Assembly (NCBI GenBank): GCA_944325475.1
Contig: CALVAF010000050.1
Span: 1 to 9,731 of the forward strand
DNA from: an uncultured Helicobacter sp.
GTDB taxonomy: Bacteria; Campylobacterota; Campylobacteria; Campylobacterales; Helicobacteraceae
Direction of reading: 5' to 3'
Length of the DNA stretch: 9,731 bases
Under the pieces are notes generated by a model. That model was not told the origin of the DNA and did no database searches. It was given only the letters and a program-made list of their open reading frames with translations. The position numbers were made by a program, and so were the translations under genes. Below, in pieces: positions 1-6,764 of this stretch; positions within the stretch are counted from its first letter, which is position 1; each line of letters starts with the position of its first letter.

Positions 1-754
1 GAATGTAAGTGTTGCTTTTGGTGGGTTAGAGGCGATTGATAATGTGAGGTTTAGCATTCCAAAAGATACAATTTTTGGGCTAATTGGTCCAAATGGTGCA
101 GGCAAAACTACGATGTTTAATATCATCACAGCAAATTACAAGCCTACAAGCGGTAAGGTAACTTTTTGTGGGCAAAATATTTCGCGATTCAAACCCAATA
201 CGATTGTCAATCTTGGAATTGCAAGGACTTTTCAAAATATCAGACTTTTTGCATCAATGAGTGTGCTAGAAAATGTTTTAATTGGATTGCATAATGAGGC
301 AAGATATAGTTTTTTTGAAGCGATGTTTAGGGTAGGGCGGTATTTCAAAGAAGAAAAAAGAATCAAAAATAAAGCCATTGAGCTTTTGGAATATCTTGGA
401 TTTGGGGATAAAATCCATTTACCAGCAAATTCTCTAAGCTATGGAAATAGCCGTAAAGTTGAGATTGCAAGGGCACTGGCGACAAATCCTAAGTTGCTTT
501 TGCTAGATGAACCTGCTGCAGGCATGAATCCTAAAGAAACAGAAGAATTGTGCGAATTGATTTTGAAAATGAAAAAAGATTTTGGACTAAGTGTGCTGCT
601 TATCGAACATGATATGCCCTTTGTAAATCGGCTCTGTAGCGAAGTTTTGGTGCTAGATTATGGTAAGAAGCTCTTTAGCGGGACACCACAAGAAGCCATT
701 AATAATCAAGAAGTGATTGCTGCGTATTTGGGGGATTATTATGCTGCAAATTGA
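1..754 (+). CDS. livG: LivG, branched-chain amino acid ABC transporter ATPase (5' partial)
   Basis: This is one of the two cytoplasmic ATPases of the high-affinity branched-chain amino acid importer (LivFGHMJ/K, HAAT family). The reading frame is open from base 2 and gives NVSVAFGGLEAIDN before the first possible start (GTG at 44). That stretch is the usual LivG N-terminus, so the gene begins left of the window and GTG 44 is an internal Val codon. About 250 residues are visible and only a handful should be missing. Walker A (GPNGAGKTT) lies at 86-112, the ABC signature LSYGNSRKVEIARAL at 434-478, Walker B (LLLLDEP) at 494-514, and the switch His of LIEHD at 608-610. The SYG signature and the Pro-Lys after Walker B are typical of LivG. 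It overlaps livF by 14 nt, so the two are almost certainly co-translated. The permease genes presumably lie upstream, outside the window. Confidence 0.95.
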   Translation, partial: NVSVAFGGLEAIDNVRFSIPKDTIFGLIGPNGAGKTTMFNIITANYKPTSGKVTFCGQNISRFKPNTIVNLGIARTFQNIRLFASMSVLENVLIGLHNEARYSFFEAMFRVGRYFKEEKRIKNKAIELLEYLGFGDKIHLPANSLSYGNSRKVEIARALATNPKLLLLDEPAAGMNPKETEELCELILKMKKDFGLSVLLIEHDMPFVNRLCSEVLVLDYGKKLFSGTPQEAINNQEVIAAYLGDYYAAN

Positions 755-1436
755 GAATTTAGAGGTTTATTATGGCTTGATTGCGGGGCTAAAGGGCATT
801 AGTTTTCATATTGAAGAGCATGAAATTATCACATTAATTGGTAGCAATGGAGCGGGCAAAACCTCTACGCTTAATGGAATTGTGCATAGTGTTAAGACAA
901 GGGGCAAAATTCGCTTTTTTGGGGCGGATATTTCTAATGTCCCTACGCATAAAATTATCCAACGCGGAATTGCACTTGTGCCAGAGGGTAGGCATGTTTT
1001 TATGAATCTAAATGTCGATGAAAACTTGCGAATGGGTGCTTATAATAATGATGAGAATTTTTTTGTGATGAAAGAGAGAATGTATCAGCTTTTTCCGCGT
1101 CTTAAGGAGCGTCACAAACAAATGGCAGGCACAATGAGCGGAGGGGAGCAGCAGATGCTTGCCATTGCTAGGGCATTGATGAGTGAGCCAAAGCTTTTGA
1201 TGCTTGATGAGCCTAGTCTTGGATTAGCACCTAAGGTGGTGGGTGAGCTTTTTGAGATTATTGCAAATTTAAAAGAAAATGGAATTACGATTTTGCTTGT
1301 GGAGCAGAATGCCTTTGCGGCTTTGAAAGTTGCTAATCGGGCGTATGTGCTTGAAAATGGTAAAATCACAATGGAGGGCGATTCAAAAGAAATCTTGCAA
1401 AATCCAGAGATTAAAAAGCTTTATTTAGGGGGTTGA
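741..1436 (+). CDS. livF: LivF, branched-chain amino acid ABC transporter ATPase
   Basis: This is the second ATPase of the LivFGHM importer, 231 aa and close to the normal length of about 235. I chose ATG 741, which gives MLQIENLEVYYG, the standard LivF start, with a G-rich ribosome binding site just upstream (GGGGGAT around 729). A TTG at 717 would add eight residues unlike the family. Walker A GSNGAGKT is at residues 34-41, the Q-loop region VPEGR at 80-84, the signature SGGEQQ at 133-138 and Walker B LLMLDEP at 152-158. The switch position reads LLVEQN, with Gln189 where most ABC ATPases have His. This is normal for LivF and not a defect. The 5' end lies inside livG, so expression is coupled. 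A TATAAT box follows about 25 nt after the stop, so a separate transcription unit appears to begin after livF. Confidence 0.95.
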   Translation: MLQIENLEVYYGLIAGLKGISFHIEEHEIITLIGSNGAGKTSTLNGIVHSVKTRGKIRFFGADISNVPTHKIIQRGIALVPEGRHVFMNLNVDENLRMGAYNNDENFFVMKERMYQLFPRLKERHKQMAGTMSGGEQQMLAIARALMSEPKLLMLDEPSLGLAPKVVGELFEIIANLKENGITILLVEQNAFAALKVANRAYVLENGKITMEGDSKEILQNPEIKKLYLGG

Positions 1437-1503
1437 TTTAGTGGTTGATTCTAAAAAGAATTATAATCTATTAAATAAAGCTTAATTTAAGTAAAAATTA
1501 ATA

Positions 1504-1552
1504 TTTTTTGATTATAATTTTGAGTTTTAATTGACAAAATTTTTATAAAGGT
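1504..1552 (+). promoter_or_regulatory. Candidate sigma-70 promoter and RBS for rplM-rpsI
   Basis: The 122-nt gap between livF and rplM is very AT-rich and contains two exact TATAAT boxes, at 1462-1467 and 1513-1518. The second lies in T-rich sequence about 40 nt before the rplM ATG. That matches the Campylobacter/Helicobacter promoter style, with a strong -10 and a T-rich upstream region in place of a -35. A ribosome binding site AAGG at 1548-1551 sits 7 nt before the ATG. The assignment is by sequence only, and which box is used is not known. Confidence 0.5.
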
Positions 1553-1558
1553 AACACA

Positions 1559-1978
1559 ATGAAAATTACCAAAATGGCAAAAGCCAATGAAATCAAACGC
1601 GAGTGGATTGTGCTGGATGCAGAGGGAAAGACTTTTGGGCGCCTTATTACTGAGGTTGCGACATTGTTAAGGGGGAAGCACAAGCCTTGCTACACGCCTA
1701 ATGTGGATTGTGGTGATTTTGTGGTGGTGATTAACGCACCTAAGGCGAAGTTTAGCGGTATGAAGTTAGAGGATAAAGAGTATTTTACGCATTCTGGTTA
1801 TTTTGGAAGCACGAAGTCCAAAACTCTTAAAGAAATGTTAGAAAAGCACCCAGAGAAACTCTATAAATTAGCCGTTCGCGGTATGCTTCCTAAAACAAAA
1901 TTAGGTCGAGCGATGATTAAGAAGCTTAAAGTTTATTGTGATTCAAATCACCCTCACACTGCACAAGTATCAAAGTAA
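1559..1978 (+). CDS. rplM: 50S ribosomal protein L13
   Basis: L13 binds 23S rRNA early in assembly of the large ribosomal subunit. The 139-aa product spans the whole family fold: REWIVLDAEGKTFGRL near the N-terminus, the RGKHKPCYTPNVDCGD segment at about 38-53, and the L13 signature VRGMLPKTKLGRAM at 106-119. The C-terminal HPHTAQVSK is characteristic of Helicobacter and Campylobacter L13. The start at ATG 1559 is supported by the AAGG box 7 nt upstream. A second ATG at 1574 would remove five residues and has no better ribosome binding site, so it is less likely. rpsI follows after 9 nt, the conserved rplM-rpsI pair of bacteria. Confidence 0.98.
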   Translation: MKITKMAKANEIKREWIVLDAEGKTFGRLITEVATLLRGKHKPCYTPNVDCGDFVVVINAPKAKFSGMKLEDKEYFTHSGYFGSTKSKTLKEMLEKHPEKLYKLAVRGMLPKTKLGRAMIKKLKVYCDSNHPHTAQVSK

Positions 1979-1987
1979 GGATAGAAA

Positions 1988-2377
1988 ATGGCAAAGATTT
2001 ATGCAACAGGAAAAAGAAAAACAGCAATCGCTAAAGTATGGCTAACTCCCGGAAGTGGGAAGCTTAGTATCAATGGGACGAGTTTGAATGATTGGCTAGG
2101 TGGTCATGAGGCTATCAAAATGAAAGTCATGCAGCCGCTACTCCTTACCAAACAAGAAAAAAGTGTGGATATTATCGCAGCAACTATGGGAAGTGGTTAT
2201 TCAGCGCAGGCTGAAGCATTACGACATGGGATTTCAAAAGCGCTTGTGGCTTATGATACAAATTTCCGTGCTATTTTGAAACCTAAAGGTTTGCTTACTC
2301 GAGATTCGAGGGTTGTTGAGCGTAAAAAATACGGAAAACGCAAAGCAAGAAGAAGCCCACAATTTTCAAAAAGATAA
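1988..2377 (+). CDS. rpsI: 30S ribosomal protein S9
   Basis: S9 sits in the head of the small ribosomal subunit, and its basic C-terminal tail reaches the P-site tRNA. The 129-aa protein is full length. It starts AKIYATGKRKTAIAKVWL, carries the S9 signature GSGYSAQAEALRHGISKAL at 68-86, and ends in the expected basic tail with a terminal SPQFSKR. The ribosome binding site AAGGA overlaps the end of rplM (about 1976-1981), so the two are translated from one message. A terminator hairpin begins 7 nt after the stop. Frame +1 within the gene's 3' end is also open into pglB, but I treat that as incidental. Confidence 0.98.
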   Translation: MAKIYATGKRKTAIAKVWLTPGSGKLSINGTSLNDWLGGHEAIKMKVMQPLLLTKQEKSVDIIAATMGSGYSAQAEALRHGISKALVAYDTNFRAILKPKGLLTRDSRVVERKKYGKRKARRSPQFSKR

Positions 2378-2383
2378 TCAGTC

Positions 2384-2415
2384 TCCAAGCATTTGCTTGG
2401 ATTTTGGTTGTTTTG
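2384..2415 (+). terminator. Rho-independent terminator after rpsI
   Basis: A perfect 7-bp stem TCCAAGC / GCTTGGA (2384-2390 with 2395-2401) encloses a 4-nt loop ATTT. It is followed by a T-rich run broken by GG (2402-2415). It lies 7 nt after the rpsI stop codon, the expected place to end the ribosomal protein transcript. The interrupted T tract suggests that termination may be partial, which would let some transcription reach pglB. Confidence 0.7.
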
Positions 2416-2423
2416 TAAAAATC

Positions 2424-4430
2424 TTGAAAAATCTATCTTTTTTTAATCTCGTATTCCAATCGCATTTTTGGCATTTACTGCTACTTTTGATTCTTTTTTT
2501 ATTGCCTCTTAGCTTTCATTATTTGGATTATTTGTCTTTTTTAAAAGATTCTCAAAATTTTTTTGAAAATACCTTGATTCTAACTTCCTATGATTCTTAC
2601 TTTTATGCTAAGGGGGCAAGAGAGTTTTTAGAATCTTTAAATTTTAATTTGCCCTATTTGTCGCTTGTGGGTGGGGTGTTAGCAAAAGTTTTTGGGCTTA
2701 GTAATGTTTTGGTGTGGGGTAGTGTCATTTTGAGTGCCAGTTTTGGCTTGGTTTTGTATTTTTTAATCTTTGTTGTTTTGGAGTTTTTAGCGATTTTGAC
2801 TTTGAGGGCAAATCAACTTTTTGCTTTTTTGGGGGCATTTTTGGGAGCTTTAGCCCCGCATTTTTACCAGCGTAGTGGGGTAGGGTATTTTGATACAGAT
2901 ATGCTTATTCTCTCTTTACCACTTTTGGCGATTCTGTGCTTTTGGCAATACCTCATAAAGCAGCGATTTTGCTTTTTAGCTCTTTTTGGAATCACCGCTT
3001 TTTTAGCAGTTGGGTGGCATAGTGGAATCCAAAATTTGCTATTGGTTGGATTTTTGTTGTATGGGGTGTATGAGATTTTTAATTTTGTGGTTTTTAGGCA
3101 TTTTAAAAGCCCTATTTTAGAAATTTCTAGTGTTTTTCTAATCCTCTTAACATTCTCTTCTTATACCTTTTTTGCATTATTACTTGTGTTAGTAGGACTT
3201 TTTTTTAAAAAATCCAAAATTTCTTTAGTAGTGTTTTTTATTGCTTGTGGGTATGCTTGTTTTTTGGGTCTTTTTAATCCTATTATCGCACAGCTAAAGG
3301 CATATTTGTTTGGGGAGATTCAGTATTCTAAGACTTTTATTTATGCTTCGGTGGTGGATAGTATTTTAGAGACCAGTAAGGCAAATTTTTTGACATTAGC
3401 ACAAAGAAGTGGAGGAGTTGGTTTATTATTCTTTGGCTTGGTTGGGTTTGTGGGGTTTGGAGCGTATTTTGCATTTTTAAAGAAAAATTTTGTTTATTTA
3501 TACATCTTTTTGCTTCCTTTTTTGTTTTTAGGATTTGCTTCTTTGAAGCTTGGAGTGCGTTTTAGCCTTTTTTTATCGCCTATTTTGGCTTTGGGAAGCG
3601 TGCTATTGGTTGTTGGTATCTTGAAGGTTATTCCGAAGTTTTTAAAGAGTGCGATTCTCATCTTTGCTGGGCTTGTGGCTTTATGGGTGGCAAATTTAGA
3701 ATATGCCATTCCAAAGCCGATTTTAAAAGCTAAAGAGATTGAGGGGTTTAGAGCATTGCCTTTTGCTTCAAGTGATATTGTATTTTCATGGTGGGATTAT
3801 GGCTATGCTTTGGAGTATTTTACCAATGCTACAATCTTGCTTCATGGAGGGCGTCATTCTGGAAGTGTGAATTATACTATTGCAGAGATTTTGCTGAATT
3901 CTTCTAGTGTTTTAGGGAAGAATTTCTCGCTGATTCTCGCACAAAAAATGGAGGAAATCCCAAAGCAGGAGTGGAATCTCATTTTTGAGGAAATTTTGAG
4001 CCAAAATGGAGAATCACCTAAGGAGTTTTTGAAGCAATTAGCTAGCGATTCTTTTAAAGTCTCTCATTATCCCAAAGGTGAGGTGTATTGGGTTTTGCCA
4101 AGTCAGATGTTGTATTTGGCGGCAAATATCAATGGTTTTAGAAATGTGGATTTAGAGAGTGGGGAGAGGTTGGGTAAGGGTGTTTTTTGGTATGGTGGAA
4201 GTGATCTTGAAACAAAAGAAGAATACACTATTTTTAGGGATTTTTATCTCAAAAAAATAGGAAATGGAGATTTGCTGGCTAAACTTAATTTTTATGGCAC
4301 ACAAGTCGTGCTTGATTTGGATTATTTAAAAAGCAATTTGATACAATGGCTGGTTTTTAAAAACAATCCTGCTATGGATTTGGTTTTTGAAAATGATTTT
4401 GTCGTGATTTATCAAATACCAAAGGAATAA
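2424..4430 (+). CDS. pglB: PglB-type oligosaccharyltransferase for N-linked protein glycosylation
   Basis: This is a GT66/STT3-family integral membrane enzyme. It transfers a lipid-linked oligosaccharide to Asn of periplasmic acceptor proteins. From TTG 2424 the protein has 668 aa, versus about 713 for C. jejuni PglB. It has a multi-spanning N-terminal membrane part to about residue 420 and a shortened C-terminal periplasmic domain. Catalytic features are in place: Asp57 (TSYDSY), the DTD motif Asp157/Asp159, Glu316 in external loop 5 (SILE), Arg328, and WWDYG at 456-460. No in-frame ATG exists before 2901, which falls inside the DTD motif. TTG 2424 is chosen because these positions then line up with campylobacter PglB numbering. 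TTG 2397 and a TTG at 2313 inside rpsI are alternatives. No good ribosome binding site precedes 2424. The gene is followed after 1 nt by the asparagine synthase-like gene. From memory, Helicobacter species with pglB have two unrelated copies. I cannot say which one this is. Confidence 0.9.
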   Translation: MKNLSFFNLVFQSHFWHLLLLLILFLLPLSFHYLDYLSFLKDSQNFFENTLILTSYDSYFYAKGAREFLESLNFNLPYLSLVGGVLAKVFGLSNVLVWGSVILSASFGLVLYFLIFVVLEFLAILTLRANQLFAFLGAFLGALAPHFYQRSGVGYFDTDMLILSLPLLAILCFWQYLIKQRFCFLALFGITAFLAVGWHSGIQNLLLVGFLLYGVYEIFNFVVFRHFKSPILEISSVFLILLTFSSYTFFALLLVLVGLFFKKSKISLVVFFIACGYACFLGLFNPIIAQLKAYLFGEIQYSKTFIYASVVDSILETSKANFLTLAQRSGGVGLLFFGLVGFVGFGAYFAFLKKNFVYLYIFLLPFLFLGFASLKLGVRFSLFLSPILALGSVLLVVGILKVIPKFLKSAILIFAGLVALWVANLEYAIPKPILKAKEIEGFRALPFASSDIVFSWWDYGYALEYFTNATILLHGGRHSGSVNYTIAEILLNSSSVLGKNFSLILAQKMEEIPKQEWNLIFEEILSQNGESPKEFLKQLASDSFKVSHYPKGEVYWVLPSQMLYLAANINGFRNVDLESGERLGKGVFWYGGSDLETKEEYTIFRDFYLKKIGNGDLLAKLNFYGTQVVLDLDYLKSNLIQWLVFKNNPAMDLVFENDFVVIYQIPKE

Positions 4431-4431
4431 A

Positions 4432-6255
4432 ATGTGTGGAATTGCCGGAAGTCTCAATCTACCACAAATCCCCTTAGATAGAGTGTATTCTCTCATATCC
4501 CATCGGGGACCTGATGCCAAGGGGAAGCTAGAGGAAATGACAAGTGGGGGGCTTTTGCAGTTTTTTCATGTAAGGCTTAGTATTCAAGATTTAAGTGCAG
4601 AATCTAATCAGCCCATGAATGCGGGAAGTTCAAGCATTGTGTTTAATGGAGAAATTTATAATCATTTAGAGCTAAGAAATGGGCTGCCTTTTGATTTTAA
4701 AACCCATAGTGATACTGAGACGATTTTGGCGTTGTATCGGCATTATGGTATAGGGTTTTTAGGTAGGCTAGATGGAATGTTTGCCTTTGTCATTTTAGAT
4801 AGGGAGAATCAAAGGCTAATTTTAGCGCGCGATAGAATGGGGAAAAAGCCATTTTTTTGTTACCAAGAAGGGGATATTTTTTGCTTTGCAAGTGAATTAA
4901 ATACCTTGCTTGGAATGAAAAAGTTTGAGTTAGATGAAGATTCTTTAGCTTTTTTTTTACAAAGTGGATTTTTTTATCAAGATGGCACACCTTATAAAAA
5001 TGTTTTTGCATTGCCTAGTGGGAGTTATGGGGTTTATGATTTATCTGGGCATACTCTAGCAATTCAACGTTATTTTGATTTAAGGCAGGTTTATGAAAAG
5101 CCCAAAAAAGCAGATTTTCAAGAATCTCTGGAGGTTTGTGAGGAATTATTAAAGCAAAGTATTAAAAATCGACTTTTAGCTTCAGATTTGGAAGTGGGGG
5201 CTTTTTTGAGCGGGGGGATTGATAGCTCTTTAATTGTTGCTTTAGCAAGTGAGATAAAGCCAAATTTACGCACCTTTACGATTGCCTTTAGTGGGGCTTA
5301 TGATGAAAGTCATCTTGCGGAAATGACTGCATTGAGATACCACACTAATCACACTACTTTAAAAATCAGCACGGATTTAACAAATGATATTTTTAAGATT
5401 TTGCAAAATTATGGGCGTCCTTTTGCCGATAGTTCTGCGATTCCTAGTTATTATGTGGCAAGAGAGGCAAAGAAGTATCTAAGTGTGATTTTAAATGGCG
5501 ATGGGGCTGATGAGCTTTTTGGTGGGTATCGGCGGTATGTGGGGCATTTGCTACTTCCAAAGATAAAGAATCTAGGCAGGTTTGTAAAGTTTCTTCCCAA
5601 ACCCAAAGAAAAAAAATCATTTTATAATTATTTCTATCGTCTTTTGCAAATGGCACAAAACTACCAAAAAGATTTTAAAAGCTATTATTTGAGTGCGACA
5701 ACAGATATTTTTGAGGGGTATTTTAGTTTTGATTCAAAGTTTAATGATGCTTTTAAGCAGGATTTAGAATCTGTTTTTAACTCTGATATTTCGCCCCTTT
5801 CGCAAATGCTTTTGTTAGATTCTAAGTCTCTTTTGTTTAGTGATTTGCTACCTAAAATGGATATTGCCACAATGGCAAATTCGCTTGAGGGACGTTCTCC
5901 CTTTCTTTCTAAAATGCTCGTGGAGTTTGTTCCAATGCTTGATGATTCTTTAAAAGTTAGAGGGAGGGAGACGAAATACCTTTTGCGGATTTTAGCACAA
6001 AAATATTTGGATAAGGAAGTCTATAATGCTCCAAAAAGGGGCTTTGAAGTGCCTCTAAAACAATGGGTAAATGGGGAGCTAAAAGAGATGATTTTACAAA
6101 CTCTGCAAAGCCCAAGAATTGCCAATAGATTTCTTTGCAAAAAAAATATTGAAGAGATTTGTTTTGGGGTTAAGATTCCAAGTGAGAAACGTGCTAAAAT
6201 GTTGTGGAGCTTGTTTGTATTAGAAGTGTGGTATCAAAAATATCAAGAATTTTGA
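4432..6255 (+). CDS. asnB: Asparagine synthase (glutamine-hydrolysing) family amidotransferase
   Basis: The family hydrolyses glutamine in an N-terminal class II amidotransferase domain. It then passes the ammonia to a carboxylate activated by ATP in the C-terminal synthetase domain. The 607-aa product has the catalytic Cys2 (MCGIAG). Its glutamine-site residues are Arg48, NGE at 72-74 and Asp94 (SDTE). The synthetase domain carries the PP-loop SGGIDSS at 260-266, GDGADELFGGY at 356-366, and SLEGRSPFL further on. The size and the GDGxDELFGGY form resemble the long family members found in polysaccharide clusters, some of which amidate sugar uronic acids, rather than the shorter E. coli AsnB. 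It starts 1 nt after pglB, with AAGGA at 4422-4426 as ribosome binding site, so the two are translationally linked. It could make free asparagine, or it could amidate a glycan precursor used by PglB. The second role is inference from position and motif. The family assignment is sure, the substrate is not. Confidence 0.92.
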   Translation: MCGIAGSLNLPQIPLDRVYSLISHRGPDAKGKLEEMTSGGLLQFFHVRLSIQDLSAESNQPMNAGSSSIVFNGEIYNHLELRNGLPFDFKTHSDTETILALYRHYGIGFLGRLDGMFAFVILDRENQRLILARDRMGKKPFFCYQEGDIFCFASELNTLLGMKKFELDEDSLAFFLQSGFFYQDGTPYKNVFALPSGSYGVYDLSGHTLAIQRYFDLRQVYEKPKKADFQESLEVCEELLKQSIKNRLLASDLEVGAFLSGGIDSSLIVALASEIKPNLRTFTIAFSGAYDESHLAEMTALRYHTNHTTLKISTDLTNDIFKILQNYGRPFADSSAIPSYYVAREAKKYLSVILNGDGADELFGGYRRYVGHLLLPKIKNLGRFVKFLPKPKEKKSFYNYFYRLLQMAQNYQKDFKSYYLSATTDIFEGYFSFDSKFNDAFKQDLESVFNSDISPLSQMLLLDSKSLLFSDLLPKMDIATMANSLEGRSPFLSKMLVEFVPMLDDSLKVRGRETKYLLRILAQKYLDKEVYNAPKRGFEVPLKQWVNGELKEMILQTLQSPRIANRFLCKKNIEEICFGVKIPSEKRAKMLWSLFVLEVWYQKYQEF

Positions 6256-6312
6256 GGTTTAAGAGTTTTTAAAAACTAAAAACCCCCAAAGGAACTCTAG
6301 TGCAAATTTTTA

Positions 6313-6340
6313 TGCTAGAATTTTAGGAAAAAGAAAGGAT
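6313..6340 (+). promoter_or_regulatory. Candidate extended -10 promoter and RBS for the usp gene
   Basis: TGCTAGAAT at 6313-6321 is an extended -10 element (TGn plus TAGAAT). It lies about 26 nt before the usp ATG and is preceded by T-rich sequence. AAAGGA (6334-6339) is a good ribosome binding site 8 nt before ATG 6348. The 92-nt gap after the amidotransferase gene also contains AT-rich dyads (for example a 14-nt palindrome at 6264-6277), but no hairpin followed by a T run. Confidence 0.45.
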
Positions 6341-6347
6341 TAAAGTA

Positions 6348-6764
6348 ATGAAAAAAATCTTGTTTGCAGTTGATGATACCAAATCATGCCAAAAAGCGGC
6401 AGAATTTGTTGTGAATTTTTTTGGTGATAGGGAAGATTGTGCGATTACCATTATCCATGTCAAAACGCCTATTATGCTTTATGGAGAGGCTGCATTAGCG
6501 GCTTATGAGGACATTGAGAGAAAGGAAAATGAGGAGAGCGATAGGCTTTTGGAGGATTTTAGTTTAATTTTTACCAATAAGGGTGTGAATGTTAAACAGC
6601 AGCTACTAGAGGGTGAGGCAGTTGCAGAAGTGCTAAATTACGCAAAAGATTTTGATTTGCTAGTGATTGGGCAAAGCGAGGAGAGCTTTTGGAATAAAAT
6701 CTTCTCTACCAATCAAAACGACTTTTCACAAAAATCCCCGATTCCAATTTTGATTGTTAAATGA
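6348..6764 (+). CDS. Universal stress protein (UspA family)
   Basis: This is a single-domain cytoplasmic Usp protein, 138 aa and the usual length. It begins with the family strand and loop MKKILFAVDDT, where the Asp pair normally contacts the nucleotide. IIHVKTP follows at about 35-41, then DLLVIGQSEES near 108-118 and the closing strand IPILIVK. The canonical ATP-binding signature G-x2-G-x9-G-(S/T) is degenerate. Only the first Gly is kept: the second position is Glu, and the last pair reads Ser-Thr instead of Gly-Ser. Helicobacter Usp proteins I recall share this IGxSES type of loop, so it is probably a non-ATP-binding or altered member. The gene is flanked by its own promoter candidate and a downstream hairpin, so it looks monocistronic. 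Its physiological trigger cannot be told from sequence. Confidence 0.88.
   Translation: MKKILFAVDDTKSCQKAAEFVVNFFGDREDCAITIIHVKTPIMLYGEAALAAYEDIERKENEESDRLLEDFSLIFTNKGVNVKQQLLEGEAVAEVLNYAKDFDLLVIGQSEESFWNKIFSTNQNDFSQKSPIPILIVK

Noticed and set aside
44..46. GTG as the start of livG
   Set aside because: The frame is open upstream to the window edge and encodes the typical LivG N-terminus, so this is an internal Val codon of a truncated gene.
1431..1450. Direct repeat GGTTGATT at 1431-1438 and 1443-1450
   Set aside because: Only 8 bp, partly inside the livF end, with no associated structure. Probably chance in T-rich DNA.
1448..1511. Terminator between livF and rplM
   Set aside because: Only 5-bp A/T-rich stems were found (1448-1461 and 1481-1491), too weak to call, although a T run follows the second.
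1531..1536. Perfect TTGACA as a -35 box for rplM
   Set aside because: A 17-nt spacer would put the -10 on the rplM start codon, where no TATAAT-like sequence exists. It is taken as chance.
3780..3930. Several N-x-S/T sites in PglB's own C-terminal domain as self-glycosylation sites
   Set aside because: None of those checked has the Asp/Glu at -2 expected for bacterial PglB acceptor sites.
6256..6298. Terminator after the amidotransferase gene
   Set aside because: Dyads exist (AGTTTTTAAAAACT, and AGAGTT with AACTCT), but the stems are weak and are followed by CCCCC and mixed sequence rather than a T run.
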